Of a DNA stretch of 64,000 bases, positions 1 through 9,026 are shown in pieces. The stretch's first letter is position 1; each line of letters begins with the position of its first letter. Source of the DNA: Azospirillaceae bacterium (lineage in GTDB: Bacteria; Pseudomonadota; Alphaproteobacteria; Azospirillales; Azospirillaceae); NCBI GenBank assembly GCA_028283825.1, contig JAPWJW010000001.1, positions 1,054,001 through 1,118,000 on the forward strand. The letters run 5' to 3'. The notes under the pieces were generated by a model. It saw only the letters and a list, made by a program, of their open reading frames with translations, was not told where the DNA came from and did not search any database. The position numbers and the translations under genes are program-made.

Positions 1-1746
1 GCCATGTACGACAGGGTGGAGATCCTGCGCGGGCCGGCCGGCCTGTTCAACGGCTTCGGCGGCGACGGTGGCGTCATCAACCTGGTGCGCAAACAGGCGC
101 CGGACACCTTGCAGGCCTCCGCCGTCTTGTCCGGCGGCACCTACGACACCCTGCGCGGCCAGTTGGACGTCGGCTCCCCGCTGAACGAGGCCGGCACCCT
201 GCGTTTTCGCGCCGTGGGGTCGGAGCAGTACCAGGACCTCATGCAGGACACGACCTGGCAGCGTGACCGCCAGGCCTACGGCACCTTGGAGGCCGACCTG
301 ACGCCCACCCTGACCGCCCGCGCCGGCATCAGCTATTCCGACACCAACGGCCGGCTGATGTACGGCATCCCGTACACCCAGGATGACACCTTCGCCTCTA
401 TTTCCCGCTCGGCCTATCTGGGGGCCGACTGGAACCACTTCCACAATGACCGCCTGGGCGAATTCCTGGAATTGTCGCAACAGTTCGACAGCGGGTGGGA
501 CATCAAGGCGTCGTACGAGCATCACCGCCTGAACACGCGCTATCTCGACGGCATCGCCGACCTGATCTACGACGCGGCCACCAGCACCGGCGAGATGTAT
601 GACTACAAGTACAACCAGACAGACAACCAGCACGCCGTCGATGTCTACGCCTCCGGCCCGTTCACCCTGTTCGGCCGGGTGCACAAGATCACGGTGGGCG
701 CCAACTACCTGCACGATTACACCCAGGGTGATGGCTTCCTGTACAACACCGCCACCGGGTACGACGCCTACGGCAGTGTCTACAACATCAACGTCTACGA
801 CAATTCGCTGTACGCCCCGGTCTCCGGTTTCAACGGCGGCGACCAGTACCAGAACGCCACGACGACGGAGCAGGTCGGAACCTACGGCAACGTCCGCCTC
901 AGCATCACCGACGCGCTGACCCTGGTGGGCGGCGGCCGGCTGACCTGGTGGAATTCCCGCAACGTCGTGCCGGACGATGCCCATCTGAACGCCTATGGCG
1001 CCAGCAACACCGACGATCACCTGGGGCCGAAGTTCTCCCCCATCGCCGGGCTGATCTACGATTTGGACCAGACCTACACGCTCTACGGCAGCTACACCTC
1101 GATCTACAAGCCGCAGACCGGCGCCTACACCGTGTCGGGCGGCCTGCTGCGGCCCATCGAGGGCGAACAGTATGAGATCGGCGTGAAGGGGGAGCATTTC
1201 GGCGGCCGCCTGACCACCTCCATCGCCCTGTTCCACACGGAAGAGACCAACAACGCGGTGCAGGACCCGACCAACCAGGCCTTCGTGCTGCCGTCCGGCA
1301 AGGTGCGCAGCCAGGGTGTGGAATTGCAGGCACACGGCCAGATCCTGCCGGGCTGGACCATGCTGGTGGGCTACACCTATGACGATGCGGAGCGCGCCGC
1401 CGACAATTCCGACAACAACTTCGCCGTCGGCCTGACGCCGCACCATTTGTTCAAGCTGTCGACCGACTACACCCTGCCGGGGGATCTCAGCGCCTGGTCT
1501 GTCGGCGGCACCTTGCATGCCGAAAGCAACTCCACCTGGTCGTGCTGCAGCGGGGCCACGCTGTTGCACAAGCCGGGCTACGCCACCACCGACCTGCGCG
1601 TGTCCTACGCCTTCACGCCCAAGGTCTCCCTGAGCGCCAGCGTCACCAACCTGTTCGACCGGTACTACATCGATACGGCCGGTGGGGCGGAAAACACCCT
1701 GGGCGACCCGCGCAAGGTGCTGTTCACCCTGCGCGCCGCCTACTGA
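1..1746 (+). CDS. TonB-dependent siderophore-type receptor (5' truncated by window)
   Basis: Outer-membrane beta-barrel receptor for TonB-driven uptake, probably of a ferric siderophore. The reading frame is open from base 1, so the start, signal peptide, TonB box and most of the plug lie upstream of the window. The visible part begins at the end of the plug with DRVEILRGPAGLFNGFG and then GGVINLVRKQ, the conserved plug signature of FhuA/FhuE/FpvA-like receptors. About 530 residues of alternating aromatic-rich barrel strands follow, with the usual receptor elements VTNLFDRYY near the end and a C-terminal aromatic residue (RAAY). It converges with the RidA gene, leaving 22 bases between the stops. 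The substrate cannot be told from the sequence. Confidence 0.93.
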   Translation, partial: AMYDRVEILRGPAGLFNGFGGDGGVINLVRKQAPDTLQASAVLSGGTYDTLRGQLDVGSPLNEAGTLRFRAVGSEQYQDLMQDTTWQRDRQAYGTLEADLTPTLTARAGISYSDTNGRLMYGIPYTQDDTFASISRSAYLGADWNHFHNDRLGEFLELSQQFDSGWDIKASYEHHRLNTRYLDGIADLIYDAATSTGEMYDYKYNQTDNQHAVDVYASGPFTLFGRVHKITVGANYLHDYTQGDGFLYNTATGYDAYGSVYNINVYDNSLYAPVSGFNGGDQYQNATTTEQVGTYGNVRLSITDALTLVGGGRLTWWNSRNVVPDDAHLNAYGASNTDDHLGPKFSPIAGLIYDLDQTYTLYGSYTSIYKPQTGAYTVSGGLLRPIEGEQYEIGVKGEHFGGRLTTSIALFHTEETNNAVQDPTNQAFVLPSGKVRSQGVELQAHGQILPGWTMLVGYTYDDAERAADNSDNNFAVGLTPHHLFKLSTDYTLPGDLSAWSVGGTLHAESNSTWSCCSGATLLHKPGYATTDLRVSYAFTPKVSLSASVTNLFDRYYIDTAGGAENTLGDPRKVLFTLRAAY

Positions 1747-1768
1747 CGCCTTCCGGCATTGGCGGTGG

Positions 1769-2263
1769 TCAATGCCCGGCGGGCGGTACCTTGGCGGCGG
1801 TGAACTCGATCTCCACCAGGGCGCCGGGCAGGACCAGGGCCGCCACCTTCACCGTGCTGCGTGCCGGCTTGTTGGGCTGGGCGGCCGTGCCGAAATACTG
1901 GGTCCAGGCGGCCTGCAGGCCGGCGAAGTCGATGTCGCCGCCCTTGTTGGGGTCGCCGGCCAGGAAGACATGGGCCTGCACCACGTCGCCCAGGCCATAG
2001 CCCTGGCTTTCCAGCGTGGCCTTCAGCTTGCCCAGCACGCTCAGGGTCTGCGCCTGGGTATCGCCATAGGCCTGCACGCTGCCCTTGGGCGCCTGGGCGT
2101 CGATCACGGCCGGCAAGGCGCCGCTGAGGTACAGGGTGGTGGCGCCGGCCGGTACGCTGACCGCGGTGGCGATGGGGCTTTCGGCGGTCTGGACATGGAC
2201 GATCTGGGCCCAGGCGGGCGTGGCGGCCAGCAGCAGGGCGGCGGCCAGGAGGGTGGGGCGCAT
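1769..2263 (-). CDS. Exported RidA/YjgF/UK114-family protein
   Basis: RidA-family proteins hydrolyse reactive imines or enamines made by amine- and amino-acid-oxidising enzymes. The 164-residue product has a clear Sec signal peptide (residues 1-20, MRPTLLAAALLLAATPAWAQ), unusual in a family that is mostly cytoplasmic. The mature part has the family length, and Arg135 in the PARSTV segment matches the catalytic Arg of active RidA. The start at 2263 is preceded by AGGAG at good spacing; longer frames upstream overlap the amine oxidase. It lies 25 bases downstream of the Tat-exported FAD amine oxidase on the same strand, so I infer one operon in which the oxidase makes an imine in the periplasm and this protein hydrolyses it. 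Confidence 0.85.
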   Translation of the reverse strand: MRPTLLAAALLLAATPAWAQIVHVQTAESPIATAVSVPAGATTLYLSGALPAVIDAQAPKGSVQAYGDTQAQTLSVLGKLKATLESQGYGLGDVVQAHVFLAGDPNKGGDIDFAGLQAAWTQYFGTAAQPNKPARSTVKVAALVLPGALVEIEFTAAKVPPAGH

Positions 2264-2288
2264 ATGAGGTCTCCTCGAAGGTTTTGGT

Positions 2289-3878
2289 TCAGCCGTGACG
2301 GGTGGGGGCGGCCGGCGCGTCGGCCGCCACGCGGTGGGCCAATTCGGCCACGGTGCGGTGGGCGGCCAGGACACCACCCTCCTGCCAGCTGGGCAACTGG
2401 CTCAGATGCGCGCCGCTGAAATAGGTGCGGCGGTCGGGCTGGTTCAGCAGGGCATAGGCGGCGGGGTCGTTGCCGTCCTGGTCCCAATGCAGCCAGGGGC
2501 CCAGATTGAACGGTACTTTCAGCCAGTTCACCACGATGGCGTGGGCCAGGTCGCGGCCATGGCCGGGGTGCAGCCGCTCCACCGAGGCGCGCGCCAATTC
2601 CGTTTGCTCCGCCAGGCTGTGCTTCTGGAAGGCGGTGGCCGTCTGCCCGGCGTTGTATGTCGCGACCAGCAGGCCCTTTTCCCCCTGGAAGCCGCCGCTG
2701 GGATACCAGATGAGGGAGGTCTCACCCCCGGTGTATGAGATGCCGCCGTAGATCTGTTCCTTCTCCCAGAAGCGCGGGGATTCGAAGGCGACCTTGTTGG
2801 CGGCGTCGTAGACCGCGCCCTTGATGGCGGCCTTCACCGGGGCGGCGAAATCGGTATCGATGCCGGCTAGCACGGGTAGGGGGATGGTGACGACGGCGTA
2901 GTCGGCCGCCACCTCCCGCCGCTGGCCGCTCAAGCGGTCGCGATAGGCGATGCGCACGCCGTCGTCGGTGTTGCGGATACGCTCCACCACTGCGTTCAGG
3001 GTGACGGGTTGCTTCAGGGCCTTGGCCAGCGCCGCCGGGATGCGGTCCATGCCGCCCACCGGCTGGAACATGGTGGCCTGCATCAGGATGTTTTCCTCAA
3101 ACAGGATGGCGGGGGCCACCGTCTCCTCCCCCAGCAGATCCGTCAGGGGCAGGGGTGCCACGCGGCTGCCCACCTGGTCGGCGGCACCCGGCGGCTGGAC
3201 GTAGCCGGACCGGTCCGTGCCCGCGAACCCATGGTCCGGCGTCAGGTCGCCGTAGGATTTCAGGAAGGACAGCAGGCGGTCCCTGTCCTCGGCCGTCAGG
3301 TCCTGGTCCAGGGCGCCGCGTTTGGTCGCCTTGGCCAGCAGTTCCGACAGGCCGCCGCGCACGTCGTTCACCGCCTGGCGCTGGCGGATGGGCCGGCCGC
3401 CATTGGCCTTGGCCGTCTGCACGTAGGCGCTGCGGCTGGCGTTCACCTCCACCTCCAGCGGCACCTTCAGCGTACGGGCGTAGTCCAGCAGGCCCTGGTG
3501 GTGGCTGGGGATGCGGGCGGGGCCGGCGTTGAAGTACAGGCCCGGTGACAGGCGCGCCACCTGGTCGGCCTCCCCCACCTGTTCGATGCGGGTGCCGTCG
3601 CGCACCGACCAGGTGCGCCCGCCCACCCGGTCGCGCGCCTCCAGCACCACGACGTCGAAGCCGGCGCGTTCCAGTTCATAGGCGGTGACCAGGCCGGAGA
3701 TGCCGGCCCCCAGCACGGCCACGCGGCGGCCATGGCCGGTGGCGGCGGGCAGGGCCGGCGGTCCGGCATAGGCGGCCGGCACGGTCAGCAGGCCCAGCGC
3801 GTTCATGGTGGAATATGTGGCGGCATAGCCGCCCCAGCGGCCCACGCGGGCCAGCAGGTTTCGACGGGTGATGGCCAT
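2289..3878 (-). CDS. Tat-exported flavin monoamine oxidase
   Basis: FAD-dependent amine oxidase of the MAO/tryptophan-monooxygenase/L-amino-acid-oxidase superfamily, oxidising an amine to an imine and H2O2. The start at 3878 has AAGGGA upstream and gives 529 residues; a longer frame to 4046 adds an unlikely 56-residue leader. The N-terminus carries a twin-arginine-like signal (TRRNLL, then a hydrophobic stretch to about residue 38). The FAD dinucleotide fold follows (GAGISG at 57-62, an acidic residue in VVVLEARDRVGGRTW), and near the end is the flavin-binding segment EGGVLAAHRTV. The next gene downstream is an exported RidA protein. Divergent from the TonB receptor at 4222 across a 343-base gap, which may supply a linked substrate. 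Substrate not identifiable. Confidence 0.88.
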   Translation of the reverse strand: MAITRRNLLARVGRWGGYAATYSTMNALGLLTVPAAYAGPPALPAATGHGRRVAVLGAGISGLVTAYELERAGFDVVVLEARDRVGGRTWSVRDGTRIEQVGEADQVARLSPGLYFNAGPARIPSHHQGLLDYARTLKVPLEVEVNASRSAYVQTAKANGGRPIRQRQAVNDVRGGLSELLAKATKRGALDQDLTAEDRDRLLSFLKSYGDLTPDHGFAGTDRSGYVQPPGAADQVGSRVAPLPLTDLLGEETVAPAILFEENILMQATMFQPVGGMDRIPAALAKALKQPVTLNAVVERIRNTDDGVRIAYRDRLSGQRREVAADYAVVTIPLPVLAGIDTDFAAPVKAAIKGAVYDAANKVAFESPRFWEKEQIYGGISYTGGETSLIWYPSGGFQGEKGLLVATYNAGQTATAFQKHSLAEQTELARASVERLHPGHGRDLAHAIVVNWLKVPFNLGPWLHWDQDGNDPAAYALLNQPDRRTYFSGAHLSQLPSWQEGGVLAAHRTVAELAHRVAADAPAAPTRHG

Positions 3879-4221
3879 TCGATGATCCCTTTGGCGACCG
3901 CACCAGATGCCGTGCGGCCTTGGGGGCGACAGTGGGGCCAGGGATTTCAAGGCGGTATTGAATTTATTTAAAGACGTTATCCGGTGGCATGAAATGATTA
4001 ATTTTCTAAAATATACAATAGCCGAGCCTGGGCTAACGTGCGCCACGAATGCTTATAACAATAACGGCGATCTTTTGGCTGCCGCAAATCTCAACGATTG
4101 ATTGCGCATCAATTTACATATTTGGCGATCGAATTTGTGCGATGCGGCATGCGCTGACACCACTGGACTACCGATGCCGGCCTTGAAGGGCGGCAACCAA
4201 ACAAGAAAATCCGGGGGTCTC
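3879..4221. other. Intergenic region between divergent amine oxidase and TonB receptor
   Basis: 343 bases without a convincing gene. The part from about 3950 to 4110 is markedly AT-rich against its surroundings, as expected for two back-to-back promoters. I could not assign -35/-10 boxes with confidence. Short open frames here have no ribosome binding site or recognisable product. Confidence 0.5.
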
Positions 4222-6636
4222 ATGCCGTCACGCACACTCTCTGCCCGCCATTTGGCGGGAGCCAGCCTGCTTGCCCTTTCCTGGTCGTTCGCCGCCCCCA
4301 TCACGGCCCACGCCGCCGCACCGGCGCCAGAGCCGGCGGCCGACGACCTGTCCGAAATCATCGTCACCGGCACGCGTGAGATCGGCAAGCGGGCGCAGGA
4401 CAGCCCGACCAGCATCGAGGTGCTGGGGGCGGAGACCTTGCAGGCCACCGGCCAGACCAATGTGCTGGATGCCCTGCGCAGCACCCTGCCGTCCTTCACC
4501 GCCGACCAGTTCGGCGGCGACGTGGGCAACCTGGTGCGCTCCGCCCGCCTGCGGGGCCTGAGCCCCGGCCAGACCCTGGTGCTGGTGAACGGCAAGCGGC
4601 GGCACAACTCCGCCAACATCTATGCCGACGGCGGCCCCAACGGCGGGTCCAACCCCGCCGACCTGGATTTCATCCCGCTGGACGCCATCGACCATATCGA
4701 GGTGCTGCGCGATGGTGCGGCCGCCCAGTACGGGTCGGACGCCATTGCCGGCGTCATCAACATCATCCTGAAAAAGTCGGACAGCGGCACCCACGCCTCC
4801 ATCCTGGGCGGCATCACCGGCAAGGGTGACGGCGGCACGGCCCAGGGCTCCGTCTCCCACGGGTTTGACCTGGGCGACGGCGGTTTCCTGAACGTCACCG
4901 CCGACTATCGCCATCACGACTTCACCAACCGCACGGGCGACGACCCCCGCGCCCCCGCCGGCACCACGGTGCAGGGCCGTATCTACGGCGATCCGCTGAG
5001 CGACGTGGTCAATGTCGGCTATAACGCGGAGGCGCCGCTGACGCCCAGCGTCACCTTCTACAGCTTCGGCACCGCCAGCCACCGCTCGGCGGAATCGTAT
5101 GAGAACTGGCGCACCGGCAGCAGCATCCCCACCCTGTGGCCCAGCGGCTTTTTCCCGGAGGAAACCTCCAACGAATACGATGTGGGGTTCACCCTGGGGG
5201 CCCGCGGCGACAACCTGGCCGGCTGGCGCTGGGACCTCAGCAGCACCTATGGCCATGACTGGCTGAAGATCGGCGTCATCAATTCCGGCAACGCCAACCT
5301 GGCCAACCCCACCAGCGCCTTCTACAACCCGACCTACGCCCACCAGACCAGCTTCAACGCCGGCCAGCTGGTCTCCACCCAGGAGACCACCAACCTGGAC
5401 CTGGTGCGCCAGTTCGATGTCGGCCTGTTCGCCACGCCGGTGAATGTGGCCTGGGGCCTGGAACACCGCTATGAGGCGTACGAGGTGGTGGCCGGCGAAT
5501 ACGGCAGCTACGCCGCCGGCGGCTCATCCTCCTACGCCGGCTTCACGCCGACCGACGCGCACACCGCCGACCGCAACAGTGCGGCCGCCTACATCGACCT
5601 GTCGACCCAGCTGGTGCAGAACTGGCAGTTCGAGGTGGCGGGCCGTATCGAGCACTACGACGATTTCGGCGAAAGCGAGAGCGGCCGTATCATCAGCCGC
5701 TACGACTTCACCCCCTGGCTGGCCGTGCGCGGCGCCGTCGGCAGCGGCTTCCGCGCGCCCACCCTGGCGCAGGAGTATTTCTCCGCCCTGAACGTCAGCC
5801 CGACCTCCGCCTCCCTGCAACTGCCGGTGAACTCGCCGGGCGCCACCCTGCTGGGGGTGCAGCCGCTGAAGCCCGAGACCTCCACCGAATACAGCGCCGG
5901 TATCGTGCTGGAGCCCATCCATGGCCTGCACGCGACCCTGGATTTCTACCAGATCGAAATCCAGAACCGCATCATCAACTCCGGCGCCTTGACGGGGGCG
6001 TTGGCCCAGTCCGCCATCCTGGCCAACGGCGCCACCCTGCCGGCCGGCATCTCCGCCGCCAATACCGCCGTGACCTTCTACCTGAACGGCGTCGACACCC
6101 GCACCCGGGGCGCCGACCTGAACCTGGACTACACCACCGACTTCGGCGCCGCCGGGTCGATCAAGTGGACACTGGCCGGCAACTACAACATCACCAGCAT
6201 CCTGAAGCAGCAGGCCCCGCCCGCCGCCCTGGCCGGTGTCGCCATCCTGGACGCCACGGCCATCACCTCGCTGACCTCCTACGATCCGCGCAGCAAGATA
6301 TCGCTGGGCGCCAACTGGAACCTGGGTCCCTGGGACGTGACCCTGCGGGAAACGCGCTGGGGCCACAGCTATTACGTGGCGCATGACTACAGCACCGCCG
6401 GCGCCTATGTGCCGCGCGCCGTCAGCCCGGCGTTCCTGACCGACCTCAACATCGGCTATCGCGTCACGGACGGTTTCAGGGTCGATCTGGGGGCGCAGAA
6501 CCTGTTCGACCGCTATCCCGCCAAGACCGACCCGGCCACCCGCTGGTTCGGCATCAACGTCGACACCTATCCCCAGAACAGCCCCTATGGCTTCAATGGC
6601 GGCTATTATTACGTGAAGCTATCCGCTGATTTTTAA
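4222..6636 (+). CDS. TonB-dependent receptor
   Basis: Outer-membrane TonB-dependent receptor of 804 residues. The start at 4222 follows GGGGGT and gives a signal peptide ending near residue 32 (ITAHAAA); upstream in-frame starts have no ribosome site. After the signal comes a TonB-box-like segment (LSEIIVTGTRE), then the plug with RLRGLSPGQTLVLVNGKRR and IEVLRDGAAAQYGSDAIAGV, then the barrel with QNLFDRYPAKTDP, and a C-terminal LSADF ending in Phe. The VLVNGKRRH plug type is common in carbohydrate- or peptide-linked receptors rather than classical siderophore ones, but that is family knowledge, not proof. Its stop codon overlaps the stop of the convergent oxidoreductase gene. Confidence 0.93.
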   Translation: MPSRTLSARHLAGASLLALSWSFAAPITAHAAAPAPEPAADDLSEIIVTGTREIGKRAQDSPTSIEVLGAETLQATGQTNVLDALRSTLPSFTADQFGGDVGNLVRSARLRGLSPGQTLVLVNGKRRHNSANIYADGGPNGGSNPADLDFIPLDAIDHIEVLRDGAAAQYGSDAIAGVINIILKKSDSGTHASILGGITGKGDGGTAQGSVSHGFDLGDGGFLNVTADYRHHDFTNRTGDDPRAPAGTTVQGRIYGDPLSDVVNVGYNAEAPLTPSVTFYSFGTASHRSAESYENWRTGSSIPTLWPSGFFPEETSNEYDVGFTLGARGDNLAGWRWDLSSTYGHDWLKIGVINSGNANLANPTSAFYNPTYAHQTSFNAGQLVSTQETTNLDLVRQFDVGLFATPVNVAWGLEHRYEAYEVVAGEYGSYAAGGSSSYAGFTPTDAHTADRNSAAAYIDLSTQLVQNWQFEVAGRIEHYDDFGESESGRIISRYDFTPWLAVRGAVGSGFRAPTLAQEYFSALNVSPTSASLQLPVNSPGATLLGVQPLKPETSTEYSAGIVLEPIHGLHATLDFYQIEIQNRIINSGALTGALAQSAILANGATLPAGISAANTAVTFYLNGVDTRTRGADLNLDYTTDFGAAGSIKWTLAGNYNITSILKQQAPPAALAGVAILDATAITSLTSYDPRSKISLGANWNLGPWDVTLRETRWGHSYYVAHDYSTAGAYVPRAVSPAFLTDLNIGYRVTDGFRVDLGAQNLFDRYPAKTDPATRWFGINVDTYPQNSPYGFNGGYYYVKLSADF

Positions 6637-7583
6637 GGAATGAAGACCACCCGGGCGTCACCGGGTTCGTCCCAGGCCTGTGTCACCTCGGACAGGGGCA
6701 CGGGCCTGGTGGCGACCTGGAGACCGGCGGGAACGGCGGCCTTCAGCACCCCGTCGATGGCCGCCAGGATGCGGTCCATCGGCACGCTGTTCAGGCCGCT
6801 GCCCATCAGCACGATGGCGGAGGACCGCAGGGCGGCGGCGGGCAGGGTGATGTCGCCGCCGCTGATCGACCCCACCTGGACGAAGCGGATGGGCACGCCC
6901 TCCGGTCCCGCCTTGGCGCCGGCGGTCAGCAGCAGTTCCGCACTGCGGCCCCACAGATAATCGATCACCACGTCCACGCCGGCGGCGAACTGTTCCTGGA
7001 AACGCCGCTCCACGGCGGCGTCGTCCCCGGTCAGGGGGATGACGATGTCGGCGCCCAGGGCCTTCAGGCTTTCCAGCACGGCGGCATTGCGGCCGGTGGC
7101 AATGACTTTGCCGGCCCCCAGATGCTTGGCGATCTGCACCGCCAGGCGGCCGGAGGCGCCGGTGGCCCCGTTCACCAGCACCGTTTCACCCGGCCGCAAA
7201 TGGGCCCGCTCCACCAATGCTGCCCAGGACGACATGCCGGGAATGGCGATGGCGGCGGCGGTCACGTCGTCCAGACCGTCGGGCAGAGGCAGGCAGTGCG
7301 TGGCCGGCACCACCGTCCGTTCCGCCATGGCGCCGTTGGGGGCATCGGGCAGGGCGAAATAGACGCGGCGGCCGTCCTCCAATGTGCCCACGCCGTCGAC
7401 GCCGACGATGAAGGGCAAGGTGGCCTTGGCGCTGTAATGCCGGCCCGACGCCCGGCCACGCACCAGTTGGCTGAGGGCGGCGGCGGTGACGGTCACCCGC
7501 ATCTCACCGGCCTGGGCCACAGGCTCGGGGGCATCGCCGTAGATGGGGCTCTTGCCGGCTTCGGTCACCAGGGCGGCTTTCAT
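6633..7583 (-). CDS. Quinone-oxidoreductase-like MDR family dehydrogenase
   Basis: Zinc-free medium-chain dehydrogenase/reductase, probably NADPH-dependent, 316 residues. The N-terminal GroES-like part (MKAALVTEAGK, later PFIVGVDGVG) lacks the zinc-ligand pattern of true alcohol dehydrogenases. The cofactor domain begins at VNGATGASGRLAVQIAKHLG, a Rossmann motif of the quinone oxidoreductase/enoyl reductase branch. The start at 7583 is preceded by GAGAGGATGAG. Two copies of the same dyad (TATGTG-N7-CACATA) lie 17 to 93 bases upstream, which suggests tight repression by a dedicated regulator not encoded next door. Substrate unknown. Confidence 0.88.
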   Translation of the reverse strand: MKAALVTEAGKSPIYGDAPEPVAQAGEMRVTVTAAALSQLVRGRASGRHYSAKATLPFIVGVDGVGTLEDGRRVYFALPDAPNGAMAERTVVPATHCLPLPDGLDDVTAAAIAIPGMSSWAALVERAHLRPGETVLVNGATGASGRLAVQIAKHLGAGKVIATGRNAAVLESLKALGADIVIPLTGDDAAVERRFQEQFAAGVDVVIDYLWGRSAELLLTAGAKAGPEGVPIRFVQVGSISGGDITLPAAALRSSAIVLMGSGLNSVPMDRILAAIDGVLKAAVPAGLQVATRPVPLSEVTQAWDEPGDARVVFIP

Positions 7584-7599
7584 CGTCTCATCCTCTCAA

Positions 7600-7618
7600 T
7601 ATGTGTATTTCGCACATA
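7600..7618. promoter_or_regulatory. Operator-like dyad TATGTG-N7-CACATA, copy 1
   Basis: Perfect 6-bp inverted arms with a 7-base spacer, 17 bases upstream of the quinone-oxidoreductase-like start. The same arms and spacer length recur at 7650-7668, so this is probably a regulator binding site. The regulator itself is not in the immediate neighbourhood. Confidence 0.6.
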
Positions 7619-7641
7619 ATTGAGCGGTGACCGAAGCGAGT

Positions 7642-7676
7642 CAAGCGGATATGTGCATCATGCACATATCCGCTTG
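7642..7676. promoter_or_regulatory. 35-bp perfect palindrome containing dyad copy 2
   Basis: Two 17-base arms (7642-7658 and 7660-7676) are exact reverse complements around a single central C; the core is TATGTG-CATCATG-CACATA, matching the dyad at 7600-7618. It sits between the oxidoreductase start (7583) and the stop of the bicupin gene (7694). It could also fold as a hairpin at the end of the bicupin mRNA, but no T-run follows on either strand, so an operator is the better reading. Confidence 0.6.
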
Positions 7677-7693
7677 GGGGCGCTGGACGGCCG

Positions 7694-8887
7694 TCAGGCC
7701 TGCTTCATGCGCGTCAGCGTCTTGTCGGCCACGCCGGTGAAGTTGTTGGACAGCAGGTAGCGTGGGCTGGACTGCACCCATTTGTCCAGGTCGATCTCCT
7801 CGAACTTGCCGGCATCCCAGGTCTGGACGATTTCCAGATCCTCGGTGCCGACGTTGCGGATGGCGTGGCCGAAACCCTGAGGGATGTAGGCGACGTCGCC
7901 GGGGCCGAACTCCGCCACCTTGCCGCGCCCGCCGGAGCCGAACAGCGCCACCTGGCCCTTGCCGCGCAGGTAGTAGTGCCATTCGTTGGCGTTGACGTTC
8001 CAGTGCAGCTTGCGCATCGCGCCGGGCTTCAGGGTCATGATGCCGCCCGACATGGTGTGGGATGCCGGGAACTCATCCACCGTGGCCAGGCGGAAGGTGC
8101 CGCCGTCGAAGTCGCGCACGGCGCGGGGATCGTTCATGAGGCGGAACTTGTGGGTGGATTCCTTGGGCCATGGCGCCTCCAGCGCGTCGGCCGGTTGCAG
8201 GATGGCGCCCTTCTGGATGTAGACCTCGCCCTTGGGGAAGGCGTCGAACAAATCCTTGGGGAAGCCGAACTCCAGGGCCAGCATCTCCTTCGGCGTCACG
8301 TCCACCCAGTCGGTGATGGAAAAGGTGCCGTGTTCGGAAAAGGCGCCGTTGTCGAACGACAGGATGAAATGACAGGGCTTGTCGCCGATGGTCTGGATGG
8401 AATGGCCGTGGCCCTTGGCGAAGTACCACAGGTCGCCGGGGCCGAAATTGTTGATCTCACTGGCGCCCGACGGCTCGATCACCACCGTCTGGCAGCGGCC
8501 CTCGATGACGAAGGCCCATTCCGCCGCGATGGCGTGCCAGTGCAGTTCGCGTGAGGCGCCGGGGTCCAGGAACATGTGGACGCCGGCGATGCCCTTGCTG
8601 ATGGGGAACTGGTGGACCGTCGCCTCCTTGGCCCAGCCACCGGATGTCACCTTGGGCTTGTTGCCATCCAGCGAGAATTTGAAGTCCGGCATCTCCTCCA
8701 CGTCCTTGGGGTCGTGGTAGGCGACCGTATCGCCCTCCGGCAACGGCACGGCCTGACGGGCGTAGCCGCCGTCACCGCCGCGCGCCATGAACTTGTCGGT
8801 GGCCTCCGCCACGCTGCTGAAGCTGACCATGCCGCTGGCGCCGATGGCCGCGGCCTCCAGAAAGCCCCGCCGGGTGCTTTTGAACAT
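7694..8887 (-). CDS. Tat-exported oxalate-decarboxylase-like bicupin
   Basis: Two-cupin enzyme of the oxalate decarboxylase family (oxalate to formate and CO2, Mn-dependent). The start at 8887 follows GGGAGGG and gives 397 residues with a Tat signal (STRRGFLEAAA). Cupin 1 keeps a full metal set, LHWHAIAAEW with H116, H118 and E123, plus H162. Its active-site lid reads SEHGT (184-188), keeping the glutamate of the SENS lid that favours decarboxylase over oxidase chemistry in Bacillus OxdC. Cupin 2 reads LHWNVNANEW: H295, N297, E302 and H341, so the second His of the HxH pair is Asn and this site may bind metal poorly. Divergent from a LysR regulator with a 139-base gap, its likely controller. 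Confidence 0.88.
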   Translation of the reverse strand: MFKSTRRGFLEAAAIGASGMVSFSSVAEATDKFMARGGDGGYARQAVPLPEGDTVAYHDPKDVEEMPDFKFSLDGNKPKVTSGGWAKEATVHQFPISKGIAGVHMFLDPGASRELHWHAIAAEWAFVIEGRCQTVVIEPSGASEINNFGPGDLWYFAKGHGHSIQTIGDKPCHFILSFDNGAFSEHGTFSITDWVDVTPKEMLALEFGFPKDLFDAFPKGEVYIQKGAILQPADALEAPWPKESTHKFRLMNDPRAVRDFDGGTFRLATVDEFPASHTMSGGIMTLKPGAMRKLHWNVNANEWHYYLRGKGQVALFGSGGRGKVAEFGPGDVAYIPQGFGHAIRNVGTEDLEIVQTWDAGKFEEIDLDKWVQSSPRYLLSNNFTGVADKTLTRMKQA

Positions 8888-9026
8888 TCGAACCCTCCCT
8901 GTGTCCGTCACCGCCAGATGTCGTGCCCTGCGGTGATTTGTCTTTGTGCCCAACTATTGACGGGGCGAAAGGGAATCGGAATGCTCGGTTAATAGATAAC
9001 AGTGATCGGCGATACCGATAGCAATC

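Noticed and set aside
4228-5466. 412-residue minus-strand frame inside the TonB receptor
   Set aside because: Shadow frame of a high-GC gene; no domain recognisable.
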